The notes beneath the pieces were generated by a model. That model did no database searches and was not told the DNA's origin. It worked only from the letters and a program-made list of their open reading frames with translations. A DNA stretch of 44,159 nt from a virus. The stretch covers positions 1 to 44,159 of IMG/VR virus record IMGVR_UViG_3300027733_000083. One strand, written 5' to 3'. Positions within the stretch are counted from its first letter, which is position 1. Every line of letters starts with the position of its first letter. Shown here in pieces: positions 13,342-20,942 of the stretch. The translations under genes and the position numbers were made by a program.

Positions 13342-13644
13342 ATGAAAGAAACCAAAACAGCTTATATTTTAGCTAAAATTAAAATAAAAGGTTTTGTTAA
13401 GGCAAAAAACATTAATCAATTAGCTTTGAAACTTGATATTAAGCCCGAGAATTTAAGACATATAATTGACGCTATCGAAGTTGCAAATGCAGTTGATGAT
13501 AAAGCTAGGCACAATTATCATGATTATTATTTTAGGGGTAAAGGTAAAAAGAAAAAAGGAACATTGATTTTATGTTATAAATGGGCTGATGAAACTAAAA
13601 GTGTTTTGTCAGATAAAATGAACGAAATTTTGGGGGTTAAATAA
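13342..13644 (+). CDS. Small basic protein, possible helix-turn-helix, 100 residues
   Basis: ATG 13342, directly after the upstream stop (TAATATG), is preferred over the in-frame ATG at 13309. Residues about 16-45 (GFVKAKNINQLALKLDIKPE followed by NLRHIIDAI) look like a helix-turn-helix, and a basic stretch follows (RGKGKKKKG). DNA binding is plausible but not certain. It stands just upstream of a membrane protein and the iteron array. Confidence 0.6.
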   Translation: MKETKTAYILAKIKIKGFVKAKNINQLALKLDIKPENLRHIIDAIEVANAVDDKARHNYHDYYFRGKGKKKKGTLILCYKWADETKSVLSDKMNEILGVK

Positions 13645-13645
13645 T

Positions 13646-13825
13646 ATGATAACATATTTACTTTTAATAATTTTATTAGTTGGCTTTCATAGCTATTTTT
13701 TTTATAGTTTGTGGCTTTTGTGGAAAAAAGGAGCTGATAAACTGAGCTGGTATCAAGGGCTTTATTTTGCAATATCGGCAAATGTTGTTGTTAAATTTTG
13801 GATTAAATTCTTTAATTTTATCTAA
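13646..13825 (+). CDS. Two-helix membrane protein, 59 residues
   Basis: The frame runs from ATG 13646 to TAA 13825, with ATG directly after the upstream stop (TAATATG). Residues 3-25 are hydrophobic and aromatic, and residues 40-58 form a second hydrophobic segment. No family is recognised. Confidence 0.5.
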   Translation: MITYLLLIILLVGFHSYFFYSLWLLWKKGADKLSWYQGLYFAISANVVVKFWIKFFNFI

Positions 13826-13830
13826 TAAAA

Positions 13831-13874
13831 ATATGGTAAAAATAGGGTAAAAATAGGGTAAAAATAGGGTAAAT
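13831..13874 (+). repeat. Iteron-like array: four 11-bp direct repeats
   Basis: Units of ATAGGGTAAAA stand at 13842, 13853 and 13864 (the last ends AAT), preceded by a variant unit at 13831 (ATATGGTAAAA). The 11-bp period is close to one helical turn. A gene-free stretch follows to 14059. Confidence 0.9.
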
Positions 13875-14059
13875 TAGTAGTAAAACCCATTTCAACCCTT
13901 GAAAACATTAAATTCGCGAAAATTCCGATTTTTTTTAATTATTAGTAAAACTCAATCCTTGATTTTGTAGGCTTGCAACCATTTTACTTTTACAATTAAT
14001 CTTTTTTTAAACCTAGACGCCGTATGTTCGCGATTATATTTAAACTAAAAATAAATAAT
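13875..14059. other. AT-rich gene-free stretch, candidate replication origin
   Basis: Next to the iteron array lie two similar blocks (TTAGTA-TAAAACCC...CCCTTGA near 13876-13901 and ATTAGTAAAACTCAATCCTTGA near 13940-13962), an inverted TTCAACCCTTGAA, and the palindrome TTCGCGAA near 13913. T-rich runs suit DNA unwinding. This is the usual composition of an iteron origin, but activity cannot be seen from sequence. Confidence 0.4.
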
Positions 14060-14206
14060 ATGGATAAAACTGAAAACGAATTGAAAGAAAAAACACTGCA
14101 AGATTTAAATAAATTGATAGACAATTATTACAATTATGAAAAAAGTTTTTCGCCAGCTGCTTTAAAAATCTTAGCAGAAAATTGTATAAAACTAATAAAT
14201 AAATAA
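14060..14206 (+). CDS. Small helical protein, 48 residues
   Basis: ATG 14060 with AAATAAATA upstream is preferred over the ATG at 14024. The product is acidic at first and helical (ELKEKTLQDLNKLIDNYY). No family is recognised. Confidence 0.5.
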   Translation: MDKTENELKEKTLQDLNKLIDNYYNYEKSFSPAALKILAENCIKLINK

Positions 14207-14225
14207 AGATTTTTAAAAATAATTC

Positions 14226-14254
14226 TTGACTATTAATTTAGCCCCTATTATGAT
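14226..14254 (+). promoter_or_regulatory. Promoter before the recombination genes
   Basis: TTGACT (14226-14231) and TATGAT (14249-14254) are spaced by 17 bp. The upstream block TTTTTAAAAATAATTC matches the one at the tRNA promoter. The next gene starts at 14310. Confidence 0.75.
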
Positions 14255-14309
14255 ACTTCCACGCACCACATAAAAACCTTTTTAAAAATATTAACTTAAC
14301 TTAAAAAAT

Positions 14310-14501
14310 ATGCAAAAGCAAGAAAAATTTATTCAAGATTCTATAAGTAATTTAATGTTTAATTGTGGGAGATTAGATGTTTTAATAGACAGATTAGATG
14401 GCAATGAAGAACATAAAGAACTAAAAGTGATGTTACAAAGAATCAAGCATTCTCTAGAAATTAATGCTGACCAATTATGGCAATTTCCGATTGACAAATA
14501 A
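14310..14501 (+). CDS. Small helical protein, 63 residues
   Basis: The product is helical and charged (LKVMLQRIKHSLEINADQLW). It has the TATTAACTTA leader 21 nt upstream and is the first gene after the promoter at 14226. No family is recognised. Confidence 0.65.
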   Translation: MQKQEKFIQDSISNLMFNCGRLDVLIDRLDGNEEHKELKVMLQRIKHSLEINADQLWQFPIDK

Positions 14502-14547
14502 TTGAAAATAAAACTTTAAAAAATAATATTAACTTAATTTAAAAAAT

Positions 14548-15117
14548 ATGAAAAACGAAAAAGAAAAAACTCATTGGTTGCAAAATCAAAACAAAAATTA
14601 TTTAGGTCATTTTGATTTACCAAATGGCGATGATGTTATTCTTACAATTGCCAAAGCAGATTGGGAAATTGTTAAAAATCCAAAGACAAAAGAAAAACAA
14701 AACAAAAGAGTTGTAAGATTTGTCGAAACTCATGATTGGGTCAAGCCTTTCATTTGTAATGAAACAAATGCTAAAATGATTTTTAAGATGATTGAAAAAA
14801 AATACATGGAAGATTGTGCTGGTGAGAAAATAAAAATTGGTCTTGATAAAACAAAAATTATGGGCGAAGAAGTTGATTGTTTAAGAGTTAGGCAAGTTAA
14901 ATCATCATCGTTAACTGGTTCTAATATTATTTCTGAGCAAGAGTTAAGAATTAAAAATCTTTGCAAACAAAAAGGCATAGAAATTGCCACAATATGCAAA
15001 GCTTTTAAAATCAACTCAATCATTGATTTACCAGCTTCTAAATTTGCAAAAGTTATTGAAACTTTAAATTCAAAACCTGATGCGGTAAAAGATGAGGTAG
15101 TAAATGCAAATAATTAA
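14548..15117 (+). CDS. Phage protein linked to recombination genes, 189 residues
   Basis: The N-terminal half is beta-rich (WLQNQNKNYLGHFDLPNGDD, RVVRFVETHDWVKPFICNET). It resembles phage proteins found beside exonuclease and single-strand annealing genes; I do not know a proven function. The C-terminal part is helical. It has the TATTAACTTA leader and overlaps the YqaJ nuclease gene by 14 nt, so a role as DNA-binding partner of the nuclease is a fair guess. Confidence 0.65.
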   Translation: MKNEKEKTHWLQNQNKNYLGHFDLPNGDDVILTIAKADWEIVKNPKTKEKQNKRVVRFVETHDWVKPFICNETNAKMIFKMIEKKYMEDCAGEKIKIGLDKTKIMGEEVDCLRVRQVKSSSLTGSNIISEQELRIKNLCKQKGIEIATICKAFKINSIIDLPASKFAKVIETLNSKPDAVKDEVVNANN

Positions 15118-15718
15118 AGATATAGAACAGGGAAGCGATGAATGGCTAAAATTAAGATTAGGGGTTGCCACAGCCTCTAATTTTGATAAAATCATCACAA
15201 TTACTGGCAAGGAATCCGAAAGTTTGAAAAAATACGCTTTACAATTAGCAACTGAGTTAATGCTAGAAACGCCTGAGCCATCTTTTAAAAATGATGTTAT
15301 GGCAAGGGGTAATGAGTTAGAATCATTAGCAAGAGATGCTTATCAAGAACAAACTTTTAATGTTGTTGAGCAAATAACAATGTTTAAAAGCGATTGTGGT
15401 AATTTTGGATATTCTCCTGATGGTATTATTGGCGATGATGGTTTAAATGAAATAAAATGTCCAATAGCTACAACACATTTTAAATATTTACTTGATAACA
15501 AAATGCCAACTGATTATTGGCAACAAGTTCAAGGTGGTCTTTGGGTTAGTAAAAGAAAATGGATAGATTTCGTTTCGTTTAACTCATATTTTAAAGATAA
15601 GAAATTATTTATTGTTAGAGTTGAAAGAGACGAAGAATATATTGCAAAGTTAGCGGAACAAGCAAATAAAGTTATTTTGTTAAGGGATGAATATTTAAAC
15701 AAATTAAAGGGGAAATGA
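15104..15718 (+). CDS. YqaJ-type phage exonuclease
   Basis: This 204-residue protein shows the YqaJ/lambda exonuclease pattern: GSDEWLKLRLGVATASNF (10-27), MARGNELESLAR (66-77, with E71), GYSPDGII (102-109, with D106) and LNEIKCP (114-120, with E116 and K118). The family digests double-stranded DNA 5' to 3' to make single strands for annealing. Length is typical. No RecT/Beta annealing protein is recognised beside it; a neighbour may replace it. Confidence 0.9.
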   Translation: MQIIKDIEQGSDEWLKLRLGVATASNFDKIITITGKESESLKKYALQLATELMLETPEPSFKNDVMARGNELESLARDAYQEQTFNVVEQITMFKSDCGNFGYSPDGIIGDDGLNEIKCPIATTHFKYLLDNKMPTDYWQQVQGGLWVSKRKWIDFVSFNSYFKDKKLFIVRVERDEEYIAKLAEQANKVILLRDEYLNKLKGK

Positions 15719-16254
15719 CTAAATTTATCTTCACCCCCGAATCCGATAAAATGCAATTTAGCGACTCGGTTTATTTACATACTAAAAATTTAATGCAAAA
15801 AGGCAAAGAATTTGAGGTTGAGTTTAAACCGTTCGTTAAGTCTAAATCTTACGACCAGCTTAAGGGAATTCATAAGCTTTGCGAGATTTACGGGAATTAT
15901 ATGTCGGAAAGCTTGGGATTTAAAGTTAGCTTTGAGAATGCTAAGGAAAGTCTTAAATATGCTATTGATTATATTCGATTGGCTAATAAAGATGAGTCAA
16001 CAGCGGAAGCATTGAGAAAGAAAAGAGAAAAACAATTGCTTGGCGAAAATATGACAATTAAAGAATTTAATTCTTTAGTCGAGGGTTTGCAAAAACATTT
16101 TCCAGTCCCAGCTTCATTTGGCGATGCTACTCTTGAACAAATGCAGGAGTTAATCGAAAAGGTTCATGAACTTGGGCGAGAAAGAGGTTGGCATAACTTG
16201 ATTTTAACGAATCAGGAAATGCAAGAAATGGTTAATTATTATGAACAAAAATAA
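15715..16254 (+). CDS. NinB-like recombination protein (tentative)
   Basis: KSKSYDQLKGIHKLCEIYG (about 42-60) followed by helical segments with ENMTIKEFNSLVEGLQ resembles the NinB/Orf family of phage recombination mediators. The match is by pattern only. The gene overlaps the YqaJ gene by 4 nt (ATGA), which supports a shared function in DNA recombination. The C-terminus is helical and ends in MVNYYEQK. Confidence 0.5.
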   Translation: MTKFIFTPESDKMQFSDSVYLHTKNLMQKGKEFEVEFKPFVKSKSYDQLKGIHKLCEIYGNYMSESLGFKVSFENAKESLKYAIDYIRLANKDESTAEALRKKREKQLLGENMTIKEFNSLVEGLQKHFPVPASFGDATLEQMQELIEKVHELGRERGWHNLILTNQEMQEMVNYYEQK

Positions 16255-16256
16255 AT

Positions 16257-16616
16257 ATGCAATTCTGGAAAAAATACAAAGCTAAAAAAGAATTAAGAAA
16301 GAAGCTTGAAAAAGCTAGATTTATTAATTTTTATGGCCATAAAATTGATTTAAGTCTTGGTCAAATTATAAAAACTATTTGTTATACTAATACAATTACT
16401 ACAGTTCCTATTTTCGATGATGAATACGACACAGAATATTGCTATATTGTGTTAAGATATCAACTTTTCTTTGAAAAAAAGTTATTTATTGGCGAAAATA
16501 TTAGAAGCGTTCGGGACGAATATTGCATTGAACTTAATGATTTTATTAACTCTGGTAAATTTACGGAACGCTTAAACGAATATGAACAATTAAAAAAAGA
16601 ATATGAACAATTATAA
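16257..16616 (+). CDS. Hypothetical protein, 119 residues
   Basis: A basic N-terminal helix (KKYKAKKELRKKLEKARF) precedes a mixed alpha/beta region. The C-terminus repeats NEYEQLKKEYEQL. No family is recognised. It lies between the NinB-like gene and the VRR-NUC gene and overlaps the latter by 14 nt. Confidence 0.6.
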   Translation: MQFWKKYKAKKELRKKLEKARFINFYGHKIDLSLGQIIKTICYTNTITTVPIFDDEYDTEYCYIVLRYQLFFEKKLFIGENIRSVRDEYCIELNDFINSGKFTERLNEYEQLKKEYEQL

Positions 16617-17208
16617 AAAAAAACCAGTTATAGCAAATAAAACAACCGAATATATTGATTTAAAAAATATCGATAAATTAGTGCCAAAAGAATTATTGCA
16701 CAAAATTAATTTTTTGTTTAATAAAGATATACCAAAAGAGCCAAAAACTGCTAATGACTTGCTTATTTATAGATTATCGCAATTAAAAGAAAGCGATATG
16801 CAACAACATTTTTATAAACAGGCAGTATTATTACAATACGAATTAAAGCAATTAAATAAATTTAATGAACTTGAGTTCGTGCAAAATGACAATGGCGATA
16901 GTTCTGCTGGTCATTTAACTCAAATTCAAAGAATGGCTTTATTTAAGAGAAAAAAAGCGGAAGGTTCTAGGAGGGGATTTCCCGATGTCTCAATATATTT
17001 GTATAGTGCAAAACTAAATTTAAGAGATACCGCTTTTTGCGAGGTAAAAAGAATTGGCGCACCAAGTGAGATACATTTAACTAAAGAGGCGTTAGACTGG
17101 TTTTTAAAGCTAAATTCAATGGGTTTTGATGCTTATATTACTAACAATCCTATTTTCTTTAAAGATGTGGTTCTTAAAGAAATTAAAAGCAATTTTATAG
17201 AGGTTTAA
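16603..17208 (+). CDS. VRR-NUC-like nuclease
   Basis: The C-terminal half holds the PD-(D/E)XK signature of VRR-NUC proteins: AEGSRRGFPDVSIYLY (119-134, with D128) and CEVKRIG (146-152, with E147 and K149), then a helix typical of the fold. The N-terminal 60 residues are extra. This family includes Holliday-junction and flap nucleases, so it may resolve recombination or replication intermediates before packaging. Confidence 0.8.
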   Translation: MNNYKKKPVIANKTTEYIDLKNIDKLVPKELLHKINFLFNKDIPKEPKTANDLLIYRLSQLKESDMQQHFYKQAVLLQYELKQLNKFNELEFVQNDNGDSSAGHLTQIQRMALFKRKKAEGSRRGFPDVSIYLYSAKLNLRDTAFCEVKRIGAPSEIHLTKEALDWFLKLNSMGFDAYITNNPIFFKDVVLKEIKSNFIEV

Positions 17209-17346
17209 ATGTTATTTATTTTAGTTTTTATTTTTATTTTTTCTTACAGTTTTATGTTTAAATACTCAAAAGAAAAGAAAATTGATTATGCTTTTGGTTA
17301 CATAATGTGCATGATTATTTTTGTTTATTTGATTTTTTATAATTAA
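17209..17346 (+). CDS. Tiny membrane protein at the convergence point, 45 residues
   Basis: The frame runs from ATG 17209, one base after the VRR-NUC stop, to TAA 17346. Two hydrophobic stretches (2-17 and 29-44) flank a basic middle (KYSKEKKIDY). The 3' end overlaps the opposing nuclease gene by 4 bp. No family is recognised. Confidence 0.45.
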   Translation: MLFILVFIFIFSYSFMFKYSKEKKIDYAFGYIMCMIIFVYLIFYN

Positions 17347-17780
17347 TCGCACCAGCTTTTTTTCTTATCACCATTATAAGCCCTTGCAAGTCCTTTTTTA
17401 AGTAATTCTTGAGCAATATCAACACCACCGACTTTAACATTAGCAATAAGTCTTCCGCCGTATTTATCCCATTTTATTGAAGTTAAAAGCAATTCTTTAT
17501 TGCCAACTAAATCAGTTGTGAATTTAGTTGCCTGCAATGCTAATTCGTTTTCTTTGCTACATTTAGCCCTTGAGCCTTTTTCTGGCGTATCAATGCCGTT
17601 GATTCTAACACTTAAACCAAGCTTTTTAATTAAAGGTGATTCTTTAGAAACATCAATTTTAATAGTGTCTCCGTCGGTTACCTTTAATGGTTTATAGACA
17701 TACATTTGCTCTTGTGCTTGTGCAGTTGAAGTAAATAAAATAAAAATTAAAAATATTAGCATATGTTTATAATTAAGCAT
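17343..17780 (-). CDS. Secreted thermonuclease (SNase family)
   Basis: The 145-residue protein has a signal peptide (hydrophobic 7-18, likely cut after AQA at 22). The SNase core follows: KVTDGDTIKID (33-43), VRINGIDTPEKG (58-69) and DKYGGRLIANV (105-115). Catalytic R59, E67 and R110 are present. It would act in the periplasm or outside the cell as a DNA/RNA nuclease. It follows the endolysin with an 8-nt overlap, so it is made at lysis. It could digest released DNA or exclude rivals; both are inference. Confidence 0.88.
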   Translation of the reverse strand: MLNYKHMLIFLIFILFTSTAQAQEQMYVYKPLKVTDGDTIKIDVSKESPLIKKLGLSVRINGIDTPEKGSRAKCSKENELALQATKFTTDLVGNKELLLTSIKWDKYGGRLIANVKVGGVDIAQELLKKGLARAYNGDKKKSWCD

Positions 17781-18297
17781 TTTTAATAACCCATTGGTTG
17801 TTTATTAATTCGGCAAATCCGACAAACTTTTCGTCTTTTTTTTCTTCTAAATTAAATTGAATATGAATACAGTTTTTTTCAATTAATATTCTATCAAAAC
17901 TAATTTTGTTTTCTTTTAAAATATCTATAAGTAATTTTGCTCCATCTTTAGGAGCCATCTCTTTTTTATTTTCATCAATAATATTTATATCGCTAGCCAA
18001 ACCTTGCATATGCTTAGATGTCGGGCTTCCACCAACTTTTTGATTAACAGCTGGTGATCTGTAAGCACTATTTAATTTAATTTTTGCTTTATATTTTTTT
18101 AATAAAGCATCATTGCATAAATTAATTTTCTTTGATGTATGAAGTAAGCAAGTCAATATTCCTAGCTTTGGAGTATTATCTAAACCAGTGTCAGTTTTAA
18201 ACCACTCTTCTTTTTTGAAGTTTTTAGTTTCTAAATCATCAATAGTTATAATTTGTGTAGTTATAACAAAGTCTTTTATTTTTTTTAAAATTCCCAT
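17773..18297 (-). CDS. Endolysin, M15 peptidase family
   Basis: Residues 74-150 carry the M15 (D,D-peptidase) signature: NSAYRSPAVNQKVGGSPTSK, then H96 in SKHMQGLASDI with D103, and H145 in CIHIQF. These residues bind zinc in the family. It would cut peptide cross-links in murein. No signal peptide is seen, so it needs a holin. It lies directly downstream of the spanin genes. Confidence 0.88.
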   Translation of the reverse strand: MGILKKIKDFVITTQIITIDDLETKNFKKEEWFKTDTGLDNTPKLGILTCLLHTSKKINLCNDALLKKYKAKIKLNSAYRSPAVNQKVGGSPTSKHMQGLASDINIIDENKKEMAPKDGAKLLIDILKENKISFDRILIEKNCIHIQFNLEEKKDEKFVGFAELINNQWVIKNA

Positions 18298-18300
18298 AAA

Positions 18301-18552
18301 TTATTTTTTACATTCGTTAAATTTAGCACATTTATAAAGCACTAACATTTGTTCAGCCCAAATTTTGAAGCGAACGGGTGTTGATGCTATTCTTTTTTGT
18401 TCTTCTTTACTAAAAGTATTACGCTTCGGATATTCTGGAAGCGTGTTAATATATTCTTGCAGTTGTTCTTGCGATAAACTTTTACTCAAGGGCTTTGAGC
18501 AAGAAGTCATCATCAAGATTGCCAGACTCATTATAATCAATTTTTTTAGCAT
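18301..18552 (-). CDS. Outer-membrane spanin lipoprotein (Rz1-like)
   Basis: A lipoprotein signal ends at Cys18 (MMTSC). The mature part is short and hydrophilic, with Pro-containing TLPEYPKR. The gene overlaps the i-spanin gene by 71 nt in another frame, the hallmark Rz/Rz1 arrangement. Together they would fuse inner and outer membranes in the last step of lysis. Two further Cys lie near the C-terminus. Confidence 0.78.
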   Translation of the reverse strand: MLKKLIIMSLAILMMTSCSKPLSKSLSQEQLQEYINTLPEYPKRNTFSKEEQKRIASTPVRFKIWAEQMLVLYKCAKFNECKK

Positions 18553-18766
18553 TTTTAGCTTTATTAAGAGTTGTTTTTAATTCTTGAATTTTTTCTTGGT
18601 GAAATTCTTTAGTTTCTTGCTCAATTCTTTTATACTCTTTAACTTTGTCCTGAGCTTCAAAATAATTGTCAATAAAACTAATAAGAATTAAAAAAACAAT
18701 AATTATTGCAAATCCTATTGCAAAATTTTTGGATTTTAATATTAAAGATATAACAAAATTAAACAT
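18482..18766 (-). CDS. Inner-membrane spanin (Rz-like)
   Basis: Residues 14-33 form the membrane helix and residues 38-75 a coiled coil (KEYKRIEQETKEFHQEKIQE), giving N-in topology with a periplasmic rod. The 3' part overlaps the lipoprotein gene. Sequence identity in spanins is low, so the call rests on topology and the overlapping arrangement. Confidence 0.75.
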   Translation of the reverse strand: MFNFVISLILKSKNFAIGFAIIIVFLILISFIDNYFEAQDKVKEYKRIEQETKEFHQEKIQELKTTLNKAKNAKKIDYNESGNLDDDFLLKALE

Positions 18767-18770
18767 TATT

Positions 18771-18971
18771 TTAAAAATTTACTGTCATTTTTAATATTGA
18801 TTTATCATCATTTTCATTTAGATAATATTTGTTGTATTCTTTTAAATTATCTTGGTAAGAATCGTTTAAATTACATAATTTAAATACGCAAACATAAAAT
18901 AAAGTTACACAAAAAATTATATTAAAAATTGCCATAACAAGGTTTTTTTGTTTTAAAAATATTGATAACAT
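18771..18971 (-). CDS. Single-pass membrane protein in the lysis cluster, 66 residues
   Basis: One hydrophobic helix (about 13-32) is followed by a hydrophilic Asn/Tyr-rich tail. No family is recognised. Its place between the holin candidate and the spanins suggests a lysis role such as a pinholin or antiholin, without direct evidence. Confidence 0.55.
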   Translation of the reverse strand: MLSIFLKQKNLVMAIFNIIFCVTLFYVCVFKLCNLNDSYQDNLKEYNKYYLNENDDKSILKMTVNF

Positions 18972-18976
18972 AAAAT

Positions 18977-19192
18977 TTACTTTTTTAATAATCCTGTTAA
19001 TAAATTAATATTTCTTAAACCAATAATAGCAAAGAAACCACTACCAGCATAAAATAGGAACTTTCCCAAATACTCAAATGTTTCTTTTTTTAGTGGCGTA
19101 AAAATATCAATCCAAATAAACATTGGGTAAAATAAAAAAGCAAGTAAATAAATAATTGAATAAACTTTTGCTCCATTTTCTTTTGTTAACAT
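18977..19192 (-). CDS. Holin candidate, two-helix membrane protein
   Basis: The 71-residue product has two hydrophobic segments (about 10-30 and 42-60) with short charged ends (MLTKENG, LLKK), similar in size and topology to class II holins. It is the best holin candidate because the endolysin, which lacks a signal, and the spanins follow. No family motif is recognised. Confidence 0.6.
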   Translation of the reverse strand: MLTKENGAKVYSIIYLLAFLFYPMFIWIDIFTPLKKETFEYLGKFLFYAGSGFFAIIGLRNINLLTGLLKK

Positions 19193-19195
19193 ATA

Positions 19196-19627
19196 TTAAA
19201 GTTTGTTGTTTGTTGTTAGTTTTTCTAATACTAATTTCATAGTTTTTCTTGATTCTTCAGTTTCAGTATCTTTACCATGTTTTATGTCTCTGTAAACTTT
19301 TAAAAAACTTAAATCTTTTTCTATTTTTAATATTCTTTTTTCAGATTCAAACATCGATTGTTTTATTAATTTATGTGTTTCTTCGTCTCTTTTTTCATTT
19401 GCTAAATTTGCTTTATTAAAAGTTTCTTTAAATTCTTTAAATTCTTTTTGCGATTCTTCATAGTTGTCTTTTTTTTCTTTAACTGCAAAAATAAATTTTA
19501 AAAGTTCTTTAAACCCTTTAAATAGAAGTTTTAAAAAATAAAAAGCAATAGCGAGCTTGGCAATAATAGCAAATACTGCGGGGTCGGCTAATTCTTTAAT
19601 TTGGTTTATAAAATCTTTAAAGTCCAC
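19196..19627 (-). CDS. Membrane-anchored coiled-coil protein, 143 residues
   Basis: A hydrophobic segment (about 17-50, AVFAIIAKLAIAFYFLKLLF) is followed by a long charged helix (52-120) with heptad-like spacing (EESQKEFKEFKETFNKA). It overlaps the preceding gene by 11 nt. No family is recognised. It resembles the next protein in layout, and the two may form a hetero-oligomer. Confidence 0.6.
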   Translation of the reverse strand: MDFKDFINQIKELADPAVFAIIAKLAIAFYFLKLLFKGFKELLKFIFAVKEKKDNYEESQKEFKEFKETFNKANLANEKRDEETHKLIKQSMFESEKRILKIEKDLSFLKVYRDIKHGKDTETEESRKTMKLVLEKLTTNNKL

Positions 19628-19910
19628 TTTTTAAATCTTTAAATTTATGGTCAATATAATCTTTCATTCTTATTTCTAAAAAACTAATTTGCTCTATGGC
19701 AAAATGCTTCATATTTTCCTGCAATCTATTTTCCGAATCTTTTATTTTTTCAGCAAAAAAATTCTCCATCTTTTCTTTATGCTTGTTGTCTCGTATTATA
19801 AAAAAACTCTTATTTTTATCGTATATTAAATAAATAACAAAAGCACCAATTATTACCGAAAATTCTGGTGCTTGCTTCATTAAATTAAATATGTCAATAA
19901 AATCATTCAT
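19617..19910 (-). CDS. Membrane-anchored coiled-coil protein, 97 residues
   Basis: ATG 19910 with GGAGG just upstream is preferred over a GTG at 19925. One hydrophobic segment (about 17-32) is followed by a charged helical tail (KMENFFAEKIKDSENRLQEN). No family is recognised. The layout matches its downstream neighbour. Confidence 0.6.
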   Translation of the reverse strand: MNDFIDIFNLMKQAPEFSVIIGAFVIYLIYDKNKSFFIIRDNKHKEKMENFFAEKIKDSENRLQENMKHFAIEQISFLEIRMKDYIDHKFKDLKSGL

Positions 19911-20305
19911 TTTTTTTTCCTCCACTTGCTACCGCCCCAGATTAGAACGGCAATATAGAAAGCTTTTGCTTTCCACTCTTCTAAGCTACTTGACCTTAAA
20001 CCGCTATAAAAAGCCATGTCAGCGTCTCTTCTAAACATATCAAAAGTTCTCAGCTCTGAATATAAAAAGTCGTGGGCAATTGCATTTTCAACGCCAACAT
20101 CGAAGTTGGAAAAAAAAGGTTTAAAAATAAACGGAATCGTAAAGCCGTTAGATTCAAAACCTGCGGGAACAACATAAAGCTCAGGAAGTCTTTGACCCGC
20201 AAAATTGATATAAAATTTTAAATCTTCAATAAGAACAATTTTATCTTTTTTATTTTTTTTTGGCGTATAAACTGGCTCGTCTATAAATTCAAATCCTGAT
20301 CTCAT
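19907..20305 (-). CDS. DUF1353 protein
   Basis: The sequence shows the DUF1353 pattern: YVVPAGFESNGFTIPF, AIAHDFLYSE and FRRDADMAFYSGL. DUF1353 proteins occur in phage tail and lysis regions, and their function is unproven. ATG 20305, one base after the upstream stop, is preferred over a start inside the preceding gene. The C-terminus carries an aromatic helix (AFYIAVLIWGGSKWRKKK) that could touch membrane. Confidence 0.8.
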   Translation of the reverse strand: MRSGFEFIDEPVYTPKKNKKDKIVLIEDLKFYINFAGQRLPELYVVPAGFESNGFTIPFIFKPFFSNFDVGVENAIAHDFLYSELRTFDMFRRDADMAFYSGLRSSSLEEWKAKAFYIAVLIWGGSKWRKKK

Positions 20306-20306
20306 A

Positions 20307-20933
20307 TTATTCAAATTTAATTGCTTCAACTTCCTCAACAGTTTTACAAGCATTGATTTCGTATTCTTTTATTTTAAAAAACTTATTATTATCAATTTCT
20401 CTTTGTTGTATGTGATTAGCCAATGTTAATACTACAGGAAAGATATTTACTACACCCGCAACTTGTTTATCATTTTTAGTAATTTGGGTGCTATAAGGAA
20501 CAATTTTTTGCTTTATGTAATTAGCATAATTTGTTTTAAATGATGCAAAATCAGCACTGTTATTAATAGCATTGTTTATACAATCAACAGTATCTAATGT
20601 GCATTTATTCAAAATGCTTTCAGGTGTTAAATTGCTATTTGGTATAGCGTCAACAAACCAAACAAATTGAACATCAGCTCCAAAAACATAAGGATTAACT
20701 CCTGTAATTTCAGGTGCTTTATGAGTAGTAAATGGTGCTGTTTTTTTAGATAAAATAAATGCTTCAAGTTTAGCAAGTTTTTCGTCTTTTGCTTTTTGAA
20801 GCAAATAAATTTTTGCCTCTTCTGTATCTGTAATATTAGAATATTTTTGAGTGTCAAAAAAAATAGTTCCTATTTGTTCTTGACTAAAAAATTCTAAAAT
20901 TTTATTTGTTTCTTTATTTTTGTATAAAATCAT
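20307..20933 (-). CDS. Fibre-linked protein with a DUF4376-like C-terminus
   Basis: The final third (about 150-208: IVPYSTQITKNDKQVAGVVN, HIQQREIDNNKFFKI, ACKTVEEVEAI) resembles the DUF4376-type domain of phage fibre-assembly proteins. The N-terminal part is mixed. It follows the fibre gene by 9 nt, the usual site of a fibre chaperone or fibre tip. Confidence 0.6.
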   Translation of the reverse strand: MILYKNKETNKILEFFSQEQIGTIFFDTQKYSNITDTEEAKIYLLQKAKDEKLAKLEAFILSKKTAPFTTHKAPEITGVNPYVFGADVQFVWFVDAIPNSNLTPESILNKCTLDTVDCINNAINNSADFASFKTNYANYIKQKIVPYSTQITKNDKQVAGVVNIFPVVLTLANHIQQREIDNNKFFKIKEYEINACKTVEEVEAIKFE

Positions 20934-20942
20934 AAATTTTCC

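Noticed and set aside
13831-13874. CRISPR array
   Set aside because: The repeats are 11 bp and directly adjacent, with no spacers and no cas genes.
14730-15023. A 97-residue minus-strand frame in the recombination region
   Set aside because: It lies wholly inside the gene at 14548-15117, which has leader, overlap and protein-like composition.
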